From assembly GCA_023390815.1 (NCBI GenBank), contig JAEWCC010000014.1, forward strand, positions 1 to 64,000: DNA of 64,000 nucleotides, in the 5' to 3' direction. The notes below the pieces were generated by a model, which ran no database searches, was not told where the DNA came from, and saw nothing but the letters and a program-made list of their open reading frames with translations. Made by a program: the position numbers and the translations under genes. This DNA is from Bacillota bacterium (GTDB taxonomy: Bacteria > Bacillota > Clostridia > Christensenellales > SZUA-584). Of this stretch, positions 42,648 to 50,989 are shown piece after piece. Within the stretch, counting starts at the first letter, position 1. Every line of letters begins with the position of its first letter.

Positions 42648-42676
42648 TTGACAGGTAAAAAGAGAGCGTGTATGAT
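42648..42676 (+). promoter_or_regulatory. Sigma-A promoter of the Liv-type transporter operon
   Basis: TTGACA (42648-42653), exactly 17 bp, then TATGAT (42671-42676). It is back-to-back with the promoter at 42542-42571, with about 75 bp between them, so one regulator could control both. Confidence 0.8.
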
Positions 42677-42746
42677 AATGAACAAGAAAATACTTATCAA
42701 AACGTATCAAAACATTGAAAAAACGTTCAAATTGTGTCCCGAAACA

Positions 42747-42761
42747 TGCGACTAAGTCGCA
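42747..42761. promoter_or_regulatory. Candidate operator palindrome
   Basis: TGCGAC-TAA-GTCGCA, a perfect 6-bp inverted repeat in the leader of the transporter operon. A second imperfect one, TTGAA..TTCAA, lies at about 42714-42730. Either could bind the DeoR-family regulator of this locus. Confidence 0.4.
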
Positions 42762-42788
42762 ATTTATATTAATAATAGGAGGAAATGC

Positions 42789-43988
42789 ATGAAAAAGATC
42801 TTATTGGTTGTTCTTTGCATCACATTTGCATTGACAATGCTGGTCGGCTGCGGCGAAAAAGCGTCCACCGAATCGGCTGGCTCCGAAGCGGCGGGGGATT
42901 TTGATCAATACATCACCTTCGGCCTCAACTACGAGCTGACCGGCGCCAACCCGATCATCGGCGAATCGTCCGTCAAGGGCATCGACATGGCGGTTAACGA
43001 GATTAACGCGGCAGGCGGCATCACGGTGGACGGCAAGGTGTACGGCCTGAAGTACAAGGCGCTGGACAACGGTTTTAACACGGACGAATCGGCTGTCAAC
43101 GCGCAGGAATTTGCGGATGACTCCAATATCGTTGCCATGATCGGGCCGAATGACTCCGATATGTGCATGGCCACCCAGGCGATCGTGACCGAGGAAGGCC
43201 TGCCGGCGATTTCTCCCTGGTCCACGCTGGTGAAGCTGACGGATTCCGAGTGGTACTTCCGCGCCTGCTTTACGGACGATTTCCAAGGCGCAATTCTCGC
43301 CAAGTACGCTTACGAGTACGAAAAGGCGACAACGGCCGCTATCCTCTATGATATGTCGAATCCGTACAACGAAGGCATCGCGACCCGCTTTAAGGAAGTT
43401 TACGAGCAGCTCGGAGGCAAAGTCGTAGAATACTTAAGCTACAACGGCAAGACGGGCGAGACCGACTTCACCTCGCAGATGACCAAGATCGCTGCGGCGC
43501 AGCCCGACATCCTGCTGCTGCCCAACTTCTACGAAGAGATCATCACGCAGACCACACAGGCCAGAGATATGGGCTATAAAGGTAAATTCATGGGCAGCGA
43601 TACCTGGGGCGACACCTCGCTGCTCGATTGGGATACCGAGAACCTGCTCGAAGGCGCGCTGTTTGTGGGACATTACCACAAGGACATCGCTTCGGACGCG
43701 GCCCTGAAGTTCATCGAGAATTATCATACGACCTACGGCACAGATACAGACCCCAACGACATCGTGGCGCTCAACTACGATGCTGTATACCTGCTCAAGC
43801 AGGGCATCGTGAACGCGAATTCGCTTGACCGCACCGCTATCCGCGACGGCCTCAAGAGCATCAAGGAGTATGTGGGCGTAACGGGTACGATGACGTTCAA
43901 CAACGGCAACGGCGATCCCACCAAGTCCGCGGTGATCATCAAGATCTCGGGCGGCAAATTCACCTATCTCGATACGATCGAACCGTAA
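42789..43988 (+). CDS. Branched-chain amino acid-type ABC substrate-binding lipoprotein (LivJ-like)
   Basis: A 399-residue lipoprotein with lipobox MLVGCGE and a short Ser/Glu/Ala stalk. The family 6 periplasmic-binding fold is clear: YITFGLNYELTGANPIIGES, KGIDMAVNEINAAGGITVDG, VAMIGPNDSDMCMATQAIV, and GYKGKFMGSDTWGDTSLLDW. LivJ-type proteins bind amino acids, but relatives bind amides, urea, aromatics and polyols. Since a kinase and GlpA-like dehydrogenase share the locus, the ligand here may be a polyol or sugar. GGAGGAAATGC precedes the ATG, and the promoter at 42648-42676 lies upstream. It is the first gene of an eight-gene operon. Confidence 0.9.
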   Translation: MKKILLVVLCITFALTMLVGCGEKASTESAGSEAAGDFDQYITFGLNYELTGANPIIGESSVKGIDMAVNEINAAGGITVDGKVYGLKYKALDNGFNTDESAVNAQEFADDSNIVAMIGPNDSDMCMATQAIVTEEGLPAISPWSTLVKLTDSEWYFRACFTDDFQGAILAKYAYEYEKATTAAILYDMSNPYNEGIATRFKEVYEQLGGKVVEYLSYNGKTGETDFTSQMTKIAAAQPDILLLPNFYEEIITQTTQARDMGYKGKFMGSDTWGDTSLLDWDTENLLEGALFVGHYHKDIASDAALKFIENYHTTYGTDTDPNDIVALNYDAVYLLKQGIVNANSLDRTAIRDGLKSIKEYVGVTGTMTFNNGNGDPTKSAVIIKISGGKFTYLDTIEP

Positions 43989-44081
43989 TCAATCGGCGGC
44001 GAAACGACAGAACATGTTGTGCGTGGCTGTCGGGAGAATATCTCCCGGCAGCCGCCATATCGCTTGAACGGGGGAATTAAT

Positions 44082-44981
44082 TTGAGCATATTACAGCAGT
44101 TTATCAATTTCCTGCAGCTGGGCAGCATATTCGCCCTCACTGCCATCTCTTTTTCCATGGTGTACGGCATCGCCGGTCTCGTCAACTTCGCACACGGCAG
44201 CATCTTCGGCGTATCCATGTACATCCTGTTCTTCGTCAGCACCTTCCTGTTCCAGTACATCCCCAGCACCTGGCTTGTGTATGTGATCGCGCTGGTGGTT
44301 GCCAGCGTCGCCACTTCGCTCGTTGCGGTGCTGATGGAGAGGGTGGCTTACAGCCCGCTCAAAAACGCTCCCAAGGTGACGGTCGTCGTATCGTCGGTGG
44401 GCGTGGGCATGGTGCTCGAATACTTGATACTGAATATTGCGGGTTCCAAGGCACTGCGAATGCCGAACCTGATCCCTGATATAGACTTTAACGTCGCGGG
44501 CATACCCGTGCCGTTGTTCAAAATTATGATCATCGTGATCGCGATTGTCACGATGATTGCGCTCAATATCGTCGTCAAGAAGACAAAACTCGGTACGGCA
44601 ATGCGTGCCGTATCGCAGGACCGCGTGGCGGCCGGGTTCATGGGCATCGTCACCACCCGCGTCGTCAGCGCGTCGTTCGTGTTCGGCGCGGTGCTGGCCA
44701 CCATCGCGGGCAGCCTTTACGGTACGGCGTACAGCATCTTTGCGTACAACGTGGGCGAGTCGATCATCTGGTGGTCGTTCATCGCGGCGGTGCTCGGCGG
44801 CATCGGCAGCATCCGCGGCGCAGTGTTGGGCGGCTTCATCCTCGGGGCGATCAACGTGGTCGCGCCGATCGTGCTGCCCGTATCGAGCTACAAAGATATC
44901 GTGGCATTTGCGGTGCTCATCATCGTGCTGCTTGTCAAGCCGACCGGGTTGCTGGGCAAGAAAGCCAACGAAAAGATATAA
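44082..44981 (+). CDS. Branched-chain-type ABC transporter permease (LivH-like)
   Basis: A 299-residue permease with about eight transmembrane segments. The TTG at 44082 follows GGGGGAA and gives the natural family start SILQQFINFLQLGSIFALTA; the frame extends further left but without a ribosome binding site. Diagnostic stretches are MVYGIAGLVNFAHGSIFGVS near the start and GSIRGAVLGGFILGAINVV near the end, with an EAA-like segment TKLGTAMRAVSQDRVAAGFM. It forms a heterodimer with the LivM-like protein encoded next. Confidence 0.9.
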   Translation: MSILQQFINFLQLGSIFALTAISFSMVYGIAGLVNFAHGSIFGVSMYILFFVSTFLFQYIPSTWLVYVIALVVASVATSLVAVLMERVAYSPLKNAPKVTVVVSSVGVGMVLEYLILNIAGSKALRMPNLIPDIDFNVAGIPVPLFKIMIIVIAIVTMIALNIVVKKTKLGTAMRAVSQDRVAAGFMGIVTTRVVSASFVFGAVLATIAGSLYGTAYSIFAYNVGESIIWWSFIAAVLGGIGSIRGAVLGGFILGAINVVAPIVLPVSSYKDIVAFAVLIIVLLVKPTGLLGKKANEKI

Positions 44982-44990
44982 GGTGGCGAT

Positions 44991-45986
44991 ATGATGACAA
45001 CGAATCGGAAAAAGAACAATGGATTCCTGATCAAGCTGATCTCGGTTGCGATTATCGCCGGGCTGCTGGTGTTGTTTGAAGAAGGCGGGCTGATATCGAC
45101 CTCCGCGCTGCTCATCCTGCAGTATATCGGTATCTACGCCATCGTCGTGATCGGCATCAACATGATAAACGGCTATTTGGGCGTATTCTCGCTGGCGCAT
45201 GCTGGATTCATGGCGGTGGGCGCGTATTCGGCGGCGCTCTTCAGCCGGTACCTGTTTACGGCGGAGTGGATGTTCCCGCTGACGCTGCTGGCGGGCGGCC
45301 TCGTCGCGCTGCTGCTTGGCATACTGGTAGCCATCCCATCGTTTAAGACCAAGGGCGACTACCTCGCCATCATTACGCTGGGCTTCGCGCTGATACTGCA
45401 GAGCATATTGCAAAACATGGAGTTCGTCGGCGCATCTCAGGGAATGAACAATATATCGAAGTTCACCAACATTTACTGGGTGTTCGCGTGTGTGATCCTC
45501 GCGATATTCATCGTCAGCAAGTTCGTAAAATCAAAATACGGGCGCAGCCTGAAGGCGATCCGCGAGGATCAGGTGGCATCCACGTTGGTTTCGGTGGACG
45601 TGCGGCGCAACAAGACCATCGCGTTTGCGATCTCCGCTTTCCTGATCGGCATCGCGGGCGGTCTCATCAGCCATCTGCTCGGCTACACCAGCCCCTCCGC
45701 GTACGGCTTCCAGAACATCGTGGACGGCCTCGTGATGGTGTACCTTGGCGGCATGGGCAGCATCACCGGCTCGATATTCGGCGCGGCGGTGTGGCAGATA
45801 CTCGTACAGACGCTCAAGGACCTTGGCACATGGCGCTGGGTCGTGGGCGGGGGCCTCTTGTGCATCATCATGATCATCCGTCCCAAGGGCCTGTTCGGTT
45901 ATATGGAACTCGGGGATTTTATTAAGTACCTCAAGAGCAAGTTCCGCGGGAAAAAGACAGACAAGGGGGAAATCAGCCATGAGTAA
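44991..45986 (+). CDS. Branched-chain-type ABC transporter permease (LivM-like)
   Basis: A 331-residue permease, the partner of the LivH-like protein. It has about nine hydrophobic segments and the family motifs MINGYLGVFSLAHAGFMAVG, FKTKGDYLAIITLGFALIL, SKYGRSLKAIREDQVASTLV (coupling region) and GGMGSITGSIFGAAVWQIL. AGGTGG lies just before two in-frame ATGs (44991 and 44994); the second is better spaced. The 3' end overlaps the first ATPase gene by 8 bp, so the transporter genes are translationally linked. Confidence 0.9.
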   Translation: MMTTNRKKNNGFLIKLISVAIIAGLLVLFEEGGLISTSALLILQYIGIYAIVVIGINMINGYLGVFSLAHAGFMAVGAYSAALFSRYLFTAEWMFPLTLLAGGLVALLLGILVAIPSFKTKGDYLAIITLGFALILQSILQNMEFVGASQGMNNISKFTNIYWVFACVILAIFIVSKFVKSKYGRSLKAIREDQVASTLVSVDVRRNKTIAFAISAFLIGIAGGLISHLLGYTSPSAYGFQNIVDGLVMVYLGGMGSITGSIFGAAVWQILVQTLKDLGTWRWVVGGGLLCIIMIIRPKGLFGYMELGDFIKYLKSKFRGKKTDKGEISHE

Positions 45987-46752
45987 TGAAACCATACTCT
46001 CCCTCAAAAATGTATGCATGTACTTCGGCGGCATCAAGGCCATCGACGATATCAGTTTCGACGTGGAGAAGGGCAAAATATTCGGCATCATCGGGCCCAA
46101 CGGCGCGGGCAAGACGACAGTGTTCAACGTGATTACGGGTATGTATATTCCGACCTCGGGGCAGATCGTTTACCGGGACAAGGTCATCAACAAGTGGATG
46201 CCGCACGTCATTACGGGTAACGGCATCGCGCGCACGTTCCAGAACATCCGGCTGTTCGAGGATCAGACGGTGCTCGATAACCTCAAGATCGCGCATTACA
46301 GTCATACGAAGTACGGGCTTTTTGACGCGCTGCTTTCAACGCCGCGGTTTAAGCGGGAAGAGGCGCGCGTGGAAGCGGAGTCCATGGAGATATTGGATTT
46401 TCTGAAGTTGGGCGATCTCGCGGAACAGAAGGCGGGCTCACTCTCCTACGGCGCGCAGCGCCGCGTCGAGATTGCGCGCGCTCTCTCCTGCAAGCCGGAA
46501 ATCATATTGCTCGACGAACCGGCGGCAGGCATGAATCCGGCGGAAATTGACTCGCTCAATGAGCTGATCCGCAGCATCCGCGATCATTACGGCCTGACGA
46601 TACTCGTGGTGGAGCATCAGATGCGGCTGGTCATGGAGATCTGCGAGGAGATCCTCGTGGTTAACTTCGGCAAGAAGCTCGCGATCGGCAAGCCCGAGCA
46701 GGTTAAGAACGATCCTGCGGTGCTGGAAGCATATTTGGGAAAGGCGAACTAA
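45979..46752 (+). CDS. Branched-chain-type ABC transporter ATP-binding protein (LivG-like)
   Basis: A 257-residue ABC ATPase. Walker A GPNGAGKTTVFNVITG, signature LSYGAQRRVEIARALS, Walker B EIILLDEPAAGMNP and switch histidine VVEHQMRLVM are intact. The segment ARTFQNIRLFEDQTVLDNL and the AAGMNP after Walker B are the LivG hallmarks. It pairs with the LivF-like subunit encoded one base after its stop. Confidence 0.92.
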   Translation: MSNETILSLKNVCMYFGGIKAIDDISFDVEKGKIFGIIGPNGAGKTTVFNVITGMYIPTSGQIVYRDKVINKWMPHVITGNGIARTFQNIRLFEDQTVLDNLKIAHYSHTKYGLFDALLSTPRFKREEARVEAESMEILDFLKLGDLAEQKAGSLSYGAQRRVEIARALSCKPEIILLDEPAAGMNPAEIDSLNELIRSIRDHYGLTILVVEHQMRLVMEICEEILVVNFGKKLAIGKPEQVKNDPAVLEAYLGKAN

Positions 46753-46753
46753 T

Positions 46754-47491
46754 ATGAGTAACAGAGATCGCAAGGAAAATCCGGTTCTCAAAGTAGAAGA
46801 CCTGCACGTATCATACGGCAAGATCGCAGCACTCAAAGGCATATCGTTTGAGGTATACAAGGGAGAGGTCGTTGCGATGCTGGGCGCCAACGGCGCGGGC
46901 AAGACCACCACGCTCAACGCGATGACGGGCGTCATCCCTGTGAGGAGCGGTAAAATCCTGATGGACGGCAAGAGCCTCATCGGCGTGCCGACCCACAAGA
47001 TCACCGAGCGCGGCATGGTGCATGTGCCCGAAGGACGGCACATCTTCCCCGATCTGACGGTGGGGGAGAATCTGCGCGTCGCCGCGTACCTCTACGAAAA
47101 GAAGAACAAAGCGCTCTATAACGAGAGAAGGGAATACGTGTTCAGCCTGTTCCCGCGCCTGAAGGAGCGGCTGAATCAGCAGGGCGGCACGCTCTCCGGC
47201 GGCGAGCAGCAAATGCTCGCGATCGGGCGCGCGCTCGTGACGGGCGGAGAGATATTGCTGCTCGACGAACCTTCGATGGGCCTTGCGCCCAAGCTGGTGG
47301 CGGAGATATTCGGCATCATCAAAAAGATCGCCGAGAGCGGGCAGACGATCATGCTCGTGGAACAGAACGCCATGATGGCAATGGAGATTGCGAGCTACTG
47401 CTACGTGCTGGAGACCGGCAACGTGACCTATGAAGGCACATCGGAGCACGTCAAAGGCAACAAGAAGATCGCGGAAGCGTATCTGGGATAA
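46754..47491 (+). CDS. Branched-chain-type ABC transporter ATP-binding protein (LivF-like)
   Basis: A 245-residue ABC ATPase. Walker A GANGAGKTTTLNAMTG, Q-loop region VHVPEGRHIFPDLTVGENL, signature LSGGEQQMLAIGRALV, Walker B ILLLDEPSMGLAP and switch MLVEQNAMMAM are intact and diagnostic for LivF (PEGR.IFP and EQN). It completes the importer. Natural length for the family is about 235-245, so no domain is missing. The TIM-barrel gene follows after 42 bp. Confidence 0.92.
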   Translation: MSNRDRKENPVLKVEDLHVSYGKIAALKGISFEVYKGEVVAMLGANGAGKTTTLNAMTGVIPVRSGKILMDGKSLIGVPTHKITERGMVHVPEGRHIFPDLTVGENLRVAAYLYEKKNKALYNERREYVFSLFPRLKERLNQQGGTLSGGEQQMLAIGRALVTGGEILLLDEPSMGLAPKLVAEIFGIIKKIAESGQTIMLVEQNAMMAMEIASYCYVLETGNVTYEGTSEHVKGNKKIAEAYLG

Positions 47492-47533
47492 GCAATAAAA
47501 CTTAAAAATTATACAACGCAGGGAGATATGACA

Positions 47534-48205
47534 ATGGAGTCAAAAATCATTATTATGCTGACGCACGACGACAAGACGGTGAAGAACGCGCTGGAGGTCT
47601 TTGAGAGCTGCAAGGATCTGCCCGTTCAGTTTTGGGGGTTTAAGGATGTCGGGCTCGAGAAGGATAAGATGAAGGAACTGCTCGGCGCGATGAAGAAGGC
47701 GGGCAAGACCACGTTCCTCGAAGTGGTATCGTATTCCGAAGAGGAGTGCATGGTGGGGGCGAAAACCGCGGTGGAGTTCGGCTTCGACATCCTCATGGGC
47801 ACTGTCTATCATAAGTCCGTGTTCGATTATCTGAGCAAACAGGATATCAAGTTCATGCCGTTTTGCGGCGAGGTGTACGGCAGCCCAAGCGTGCTCGAAG
47901 GCACTTTTGACGAGATCATTGCGGACGCGGAAGGCCTGCTCGATAAAGGCGTCGACGGCATCGACCTGCTCGCGTTCCGCCACAAGGAAGGCGCTGCGCT
48001 CGCGGAGGAATATTGCAGACGTATCAAGCGGCCCGTCGTGATTGCGGGCAGCATCAACAGCCCCGAGCGCATTGAATTCATCAATCGCATCAATCCGTGG
48101 GGCTTCACCATGGGTTCCGCGCTGTTCGAAGAAAAGTTCGCACCGGGCGAAAGCTTCCGCAGGAATCTCGAAGTTGTGATCGAATGTATGAATAACCAGA
48201 AATAA
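47534..48205 (+). CDS. TIM-barrel protein of unknown function, probable phosphosugar enzyme
   Basis: A 223-residue protein with an eight-fold beta/alpha pattern: KIIIMLTHDD, VQFWGFKDVG, TTFLEVVS, FDILMGTVY, IKFMPFCGEV, DGIDLLAFRH, RPVVIAGSINSPERIEFINR and WGFTMGSALFEEKF. The last two strands end in GSI and GSA, like the phosphate-binding loops of the HisA/TrpF group. This suggests it handles a phosphorylated intermediate, such as an isomerase or aldolase acting after the kinase and dehydrogenase. ATG 47534 is eight bases after CAGGGAG; an ATG six bases earlier is too close. I do not recognise a named family. Confidence 0.6.
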   Translation: MESKIIIMLTHDDKTVKNALEVFESCKDLPVQFWGFKDVGLEKDKMKELLGAMKKAGKTTFLEVVSYSEEECMVGAKTAVEFGFDILMGTVYHKSVFDYLSKQDIKFMPFCGEVYGSPSVLEGTFDEIIADAEGLLDKGVDGIDLLAFRHKEGAALAEEYCRRIKRPVVIAGSINSPERIEFINRINPWGFTMGSALFEEKFAPGESFRRNLEVVIECMNNQK

Positions 48206-48226
48206 TTCACGAAGGAAGGTGACACC

Positions 48227-48562
48227 ATGGCAGATGTAATCGTAACGCCCAAAAACGCCGCGAAGATCTGGATGGAGGATCAGGAGGTCTGCAGGGAGTA
48301 CTACAAGACCGATAAGATCACCTTTGGTATGTCCGAGCTGCCGCCGGGCGGCGTCGGCGCGATCGATCCTGGCCACAGCGAAGCGCACGAGGTATTCTAC
48401 TGCGTGCAGGGCGAGGTGCTGTGTTATGTTTCACAGGACAACAAGTATTACCGCCTGACCGCGGGGGACGCTATGCTGGTTCCGGAGGGTAAGGACCATA
48501 AGCTCTTCAACATCGGCGAAGAAAAGGCGATCCTGACGTGGTCGTGCGCACCGCATCAATGA
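48227..48562 (+). CDS. Small cupin-domain protein
   Basis: A 111-residue single-domain cupin. The first cupin motif is PGHSEAHEVFYCVQGEVLCY and the second, YRLTAGDAMLVPEGKDHKLF then NIGEEKAILTWSCAP. His and Glu residues at the usual metal-binding places are present. Small cupins of this kind act as sugar or sugar-phosphate isomerases, dioxygenases or simple ligand-binding proteins. Placed between a TIM-barrel gene and an FGGY kinase gene, an isomerase or epimerase for the same sugar is the most natural guess. AAGGAAGGTGA precedes the ATG. Confidence 0.78.
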   Translation: MADVIVTPKNAAKIWMEDQEVCREYYKTDKITFGMSELPPGGVGAIDPGHSEAHEVFYCVQGEVLCYVSQDNKYYRLTAGDAMLVPEGKDHKLFNIGEEKAILTWSCAPHQ

Positions 48563-48576
48563 CCGGAGGGTCAACC

Positions 48577-50106
48577 ATGGCTGAACTGATACTGGGGCTC
48601 GACATCGGCACCACATCCTTAAAGGCCGCGGTGTTCGACCACAGCGGGGTGCAGAAGGCCGTCGCCGTGGTGGAGTATTCGCTGCTGACGCCTGAAACCA
48701 ACGTGGTGGAGGCGCCGTGCGGCGTCTATATGGACTCCATCAAAGAGTGCCTGCGCGTCATATCCGCACAGGGCGGCGTGGATACGCGGGATATCACCGT
48801 GGTGGGTTTCTCGGTGCAGGGCGAGACGCTCTGCTTTCTGGATGCCGACTCCACGCCGCTGCGCAACGCGATCGTCTGGATGGACAACCGCGCGGGCGCA
48901 CAGGCGGACAGATTGCGAGAGCGCTTTGGCAACGAAAAATGCTACGAGGTGACCGGACAGGTCAGCTTCGAGGCGTGCTGGCCGGCTGCCAAAGTGATGT
49001 GGGTGAAGGAGAACGAGCCGGAGCTGTACGCAAAGGTGCGGCATATCGTGCTGCTGGAGGACTACATCATCTGGCTGCTCACGGGTAAATTCGTCGCGGA
49101 GGGCTCGCTGCTCACCTCGACGGAGTACTGGGATATCCGCACGAAGAAGTACTGGAAAGAGATGCTCGATTTCGTGGGCATCGACGAAACGTGGCTGCCC
49201 GAGGTGCGTGAGTCGGGCGAACTGGTAGGAACTATACTGCCCGGGATGGCGGACGTGCTCGGCATATCGCCCAAGGCTAAGATCAGTACGGGCTGCCTCG
49301 ATCAGGCAGCGGGCGCGATCGGCGTGGGCAACATCAAGCCGGGCATATTCTCGGAGAACATCGGCGCGGCGCTTGCAATCTGCGTACCGACGGCGAAGCT
49401 CACGTACGACCAAAATCGGCTGATGCCGGTACACTACTTCGCGACGCCGAACACGTATATGATGCATACGTTCACGACGGGCGGCATGTGTCTGCGCTGG
49501 TTCCGCGATGCCTTCTGCACCGACGCGGTGAACATGCAAAATGCAACGGGCCTCGACTCGTATTATCTGATGGACAAGGAGGCGGCGACGGTCGCACCCG
49601 GATCGGATGGGCTGATTACGCTGCCGCATCTGCAGGGCTCCATGGCGCCGGACGTCAATCTGAACGCCAAGGCGGTGTTCTACGGCGCGACGCTGAAGCA
49701 CAAGCGCGCGCACTTCATCCGCAGCATCATGGAGAGCCTCGGCTACATCATCTGCCGCAACCTCGAAGCGATTGAGGCGATGGGGCTGGAAGTGAAGCAG
49801 ATACGCACGATGGGCGGCGGCTCCAAATCCGACGTGTGGAACCAGATCAAGGCCGACATCACGGGCAAGACGCTCTATATCACGCACTCCGCGCAGGATA
49901 CGGCGTGCCTCGGCGCGGCGATACTCGCAGGCGTGGCGGCGGGCGTATTCGAGAGCATCGAGAGTGCGGTCAATTCGATGGTGCAGATCAAGAAGACGTT
50001 CGAGCCCGATATGGCAAAACACGAGGTCTACAAGAAGCAGTACGCAAAGTATAAGGTGCTGTTCAATTCGCTCGGAGAGCTTTTCGAGCTGGATGCGAAG
50101 GAATAG
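48577..50106 (+). CDS. FGGY-family carbohydrate kinase
   Basis: A 509-residue kinase of the xylulokinase/glycerol kinase superfamily. The N-terminal phosphate motif is LGLDIGTTSLKAAVFD. Substrate-side features are NAIVWMDNRAGAQADRL and a catalytic Asp in STGCLDQAAGAIGVGN. The C-terminal ATP-binding part has TMGGGSKSDVWNQIKADITG and DTACLGAAILAGVAAGVF. The W-M-D-N-R segment is like xylulokinase and other pentulose or polyol kinases; it does not look like GlpK. It would phosphorylate the imported sugar or polyol, giving the substrate of the GlpA-like dehydrogenase encoded divergently. ATG 48577 follows CCGGAGGGTC. Confidence 0.88.
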   Translation: MAELILGLDIGTTSLKAAVFDHSGVQKAVAVVEYSLLTPETNVVEAPCGVYMDSIKECLRVISAQGGVDTRDITVVGFSVQGETLCFLDADSTPLRNAIVWMDNRAGAQADRLRERFGNEKCYEVTGQVSFEACWPAAKVMWVKENEPELYAKVRHIVLLEDYIIWLLTGKFVAEGSLLTSTEYWDIRTKKYWKEMLDFVGIDETWLPEVRESGELVGTILPGMADVLGISPKAKISTGCLDQAAGAIGVGNIKPGIFSENIGAALAICVPTAKLTYDQNRLMPVHYFATPNTYMMHTFTTGGMCLRWFRDAFCTDAVNMQNATGLDSYYLMDKEAATVAPGSDGLITLPHLQGSMAPDVNLNAKAVFYGATLKHKRAHFIRSIMESLGYIICRNLEAIEAMGLEVKQIRTMGGGSKSDVWNQIKADITGKTLYITHSAQDTACLGAAILAGVAAGVFESIESAVNSMVQIKKTFEPDMAKHEVYKKQYAKYKVLFNSLGELFELDAKE

Positions 50107-50242
50107 CGAAAAGCGAGGCCGATTGCGCGGCTTCGTTCCGGGTCCTGCTCCGGTTCGTCCGGTGGGGGGAATGCAGGGCTCAATATTGCGCCGTAGTAGG
50201 GGAGATAGCGGGGCCCGCCGGATCACATCCGGCGGAAACAAC

Positions 50243-50310
50243 ATCCCTGCCGGATTATTCCGGCAGGGATCATGAACGAAAGCCTCGTCAGGGTTGGCTC
50301 TGGCGAGGCT
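50243..50310 (+). other. Two hairpins after the kinase gene
   Basis: ATCCCTGCCGG (50243-50253) pairs perfectly with CCGGCAGGGAT (50260-50270). Then AGCCTCGTCA (50281-50290) pairs with TGGCGAGGCT (50301-50310), followed by a weak T-rich ATTTACTT. The second may end the long operon. The 230-bp gap holds no gene. Confidence 0.55.
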
Positions 50311-50342
50311 ATTTACTTCTCGTCTTATGGAAAGGAGATATC

Positions 50343-50846
50343 ATGACGGTCAATATCGGAAGTGTACAGAGGCTCACATCGCCCAATCCGTTTGCGCTCG
50401 TATCGGCGAACAAACCGGACGGCACCACCAACCTGATGGCGCTCTCGTGGTGGACGTATGTCTCGAACAAGCCCGCCACCATCGCGGTGTGCCTCAGCAA
50501 AAAGGGCTATACGGGCGAGCTGATTCAGAAAAGCCGGGAGTTCGGGCTGAGCGTAGTGGACGAAAGCCTGAAGGAAGCAGCGTTTGCGTGCGGCACGTGT
50601 TCCGGCCGGACGGAGAACAAGCCGGAGAAGTTCGGAATCAAGCTGATGGAACCGGCGGTGATTGCGACGCGGCTCGTCAGGGCGCATCGCGCGGCGCTGG
50701 AATGCAGACTGACCGATGTATTGGAGGTCGCCGACCACTGCATCTATGTCGCCGAGGTGGTGGAAACGCACTGTGACCCGGACAAAAAGCAGCTGTTTGC
50801 AATGAACGGTTACGCGAGGCTGGATACGGTTCAGTCAGCCGAATAA
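50343..50846 (+). CDS. Flavin reductase-like FMN-binding split-barrel protein
   Basis: A 167-residue protein of the flavin reductase/FlaRed group. Early motif SPNPFALVSANKPDGTTNLM, then WTYVSNKPATIAVCLSKKGY, RLVRAHRAALECRLTDVLEV and ADHCIYVAEVVETHCD follow the family layout, in which the second and third stretches contact FMN. Members reduce free flavin with NAD(P)H or act as flavin-bound oxidoreductases in anaerobes. It has AAAGGAGATATC before the ATG and its own terminator at 50877-50901. It lies shortly upstream of the UbiD/UbiX genes, which need reduced FMN to make prenyl-FMN; a supply role is possible but not shown. Confidence 0.85.
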   Translation: MTVNIGSVQRLTSPNPFALVSANKPDGTTNLMALSWWTYVSNKPATIAVCLSKKGYTGELIQKSREFGLSVVDESLKEAAFACGTCSGRTENKPEKFGIKLMEPAVIATRLVRAHRAALECRLTDVLEVADHCIYVAEVVETHCDPDKKQLFAMNGYARLDTVQSAE

Positions 50847-50876
50847 TCTATATGTTGATCTTAAGAATTCCTCAAT

Positions 50877-50901
50877 GCCCTCTCGTCGAGGGCGCTTTTT
50901 T
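50877..50901 (+). terminator. Intrinsic terminator after the flavin reductase gene
   Basis: Stem GCCCTC/GAGGGC with loop TCGTC, then GC and six T. Confidence 0.78.
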
Positions 50902-50989
50902 ACCGCGGAGCCGCAATTTATTCATAGAAAGCGGGTTTGCCGCGTGCTATGATAAGCGTACACCCCGCTGACTATTGAAGGAATCGCAC

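Noticed and set aside
44091..45413. Very long minus-strand open frame (440 codons) across the LivH and LivM genes
   Set aside because: Its His/Arg/Asp-rich product is typical of the antisense of membrane-protein genes with GC-rich third positions; no ribosome binding site.
48619..50244. Long minus-strand open frame (541 codons) opposite the FGGY kinase
   Set aside because: Arg/His/Leu-rich antisense shadow; the plus-strand kinase has all family motifs.
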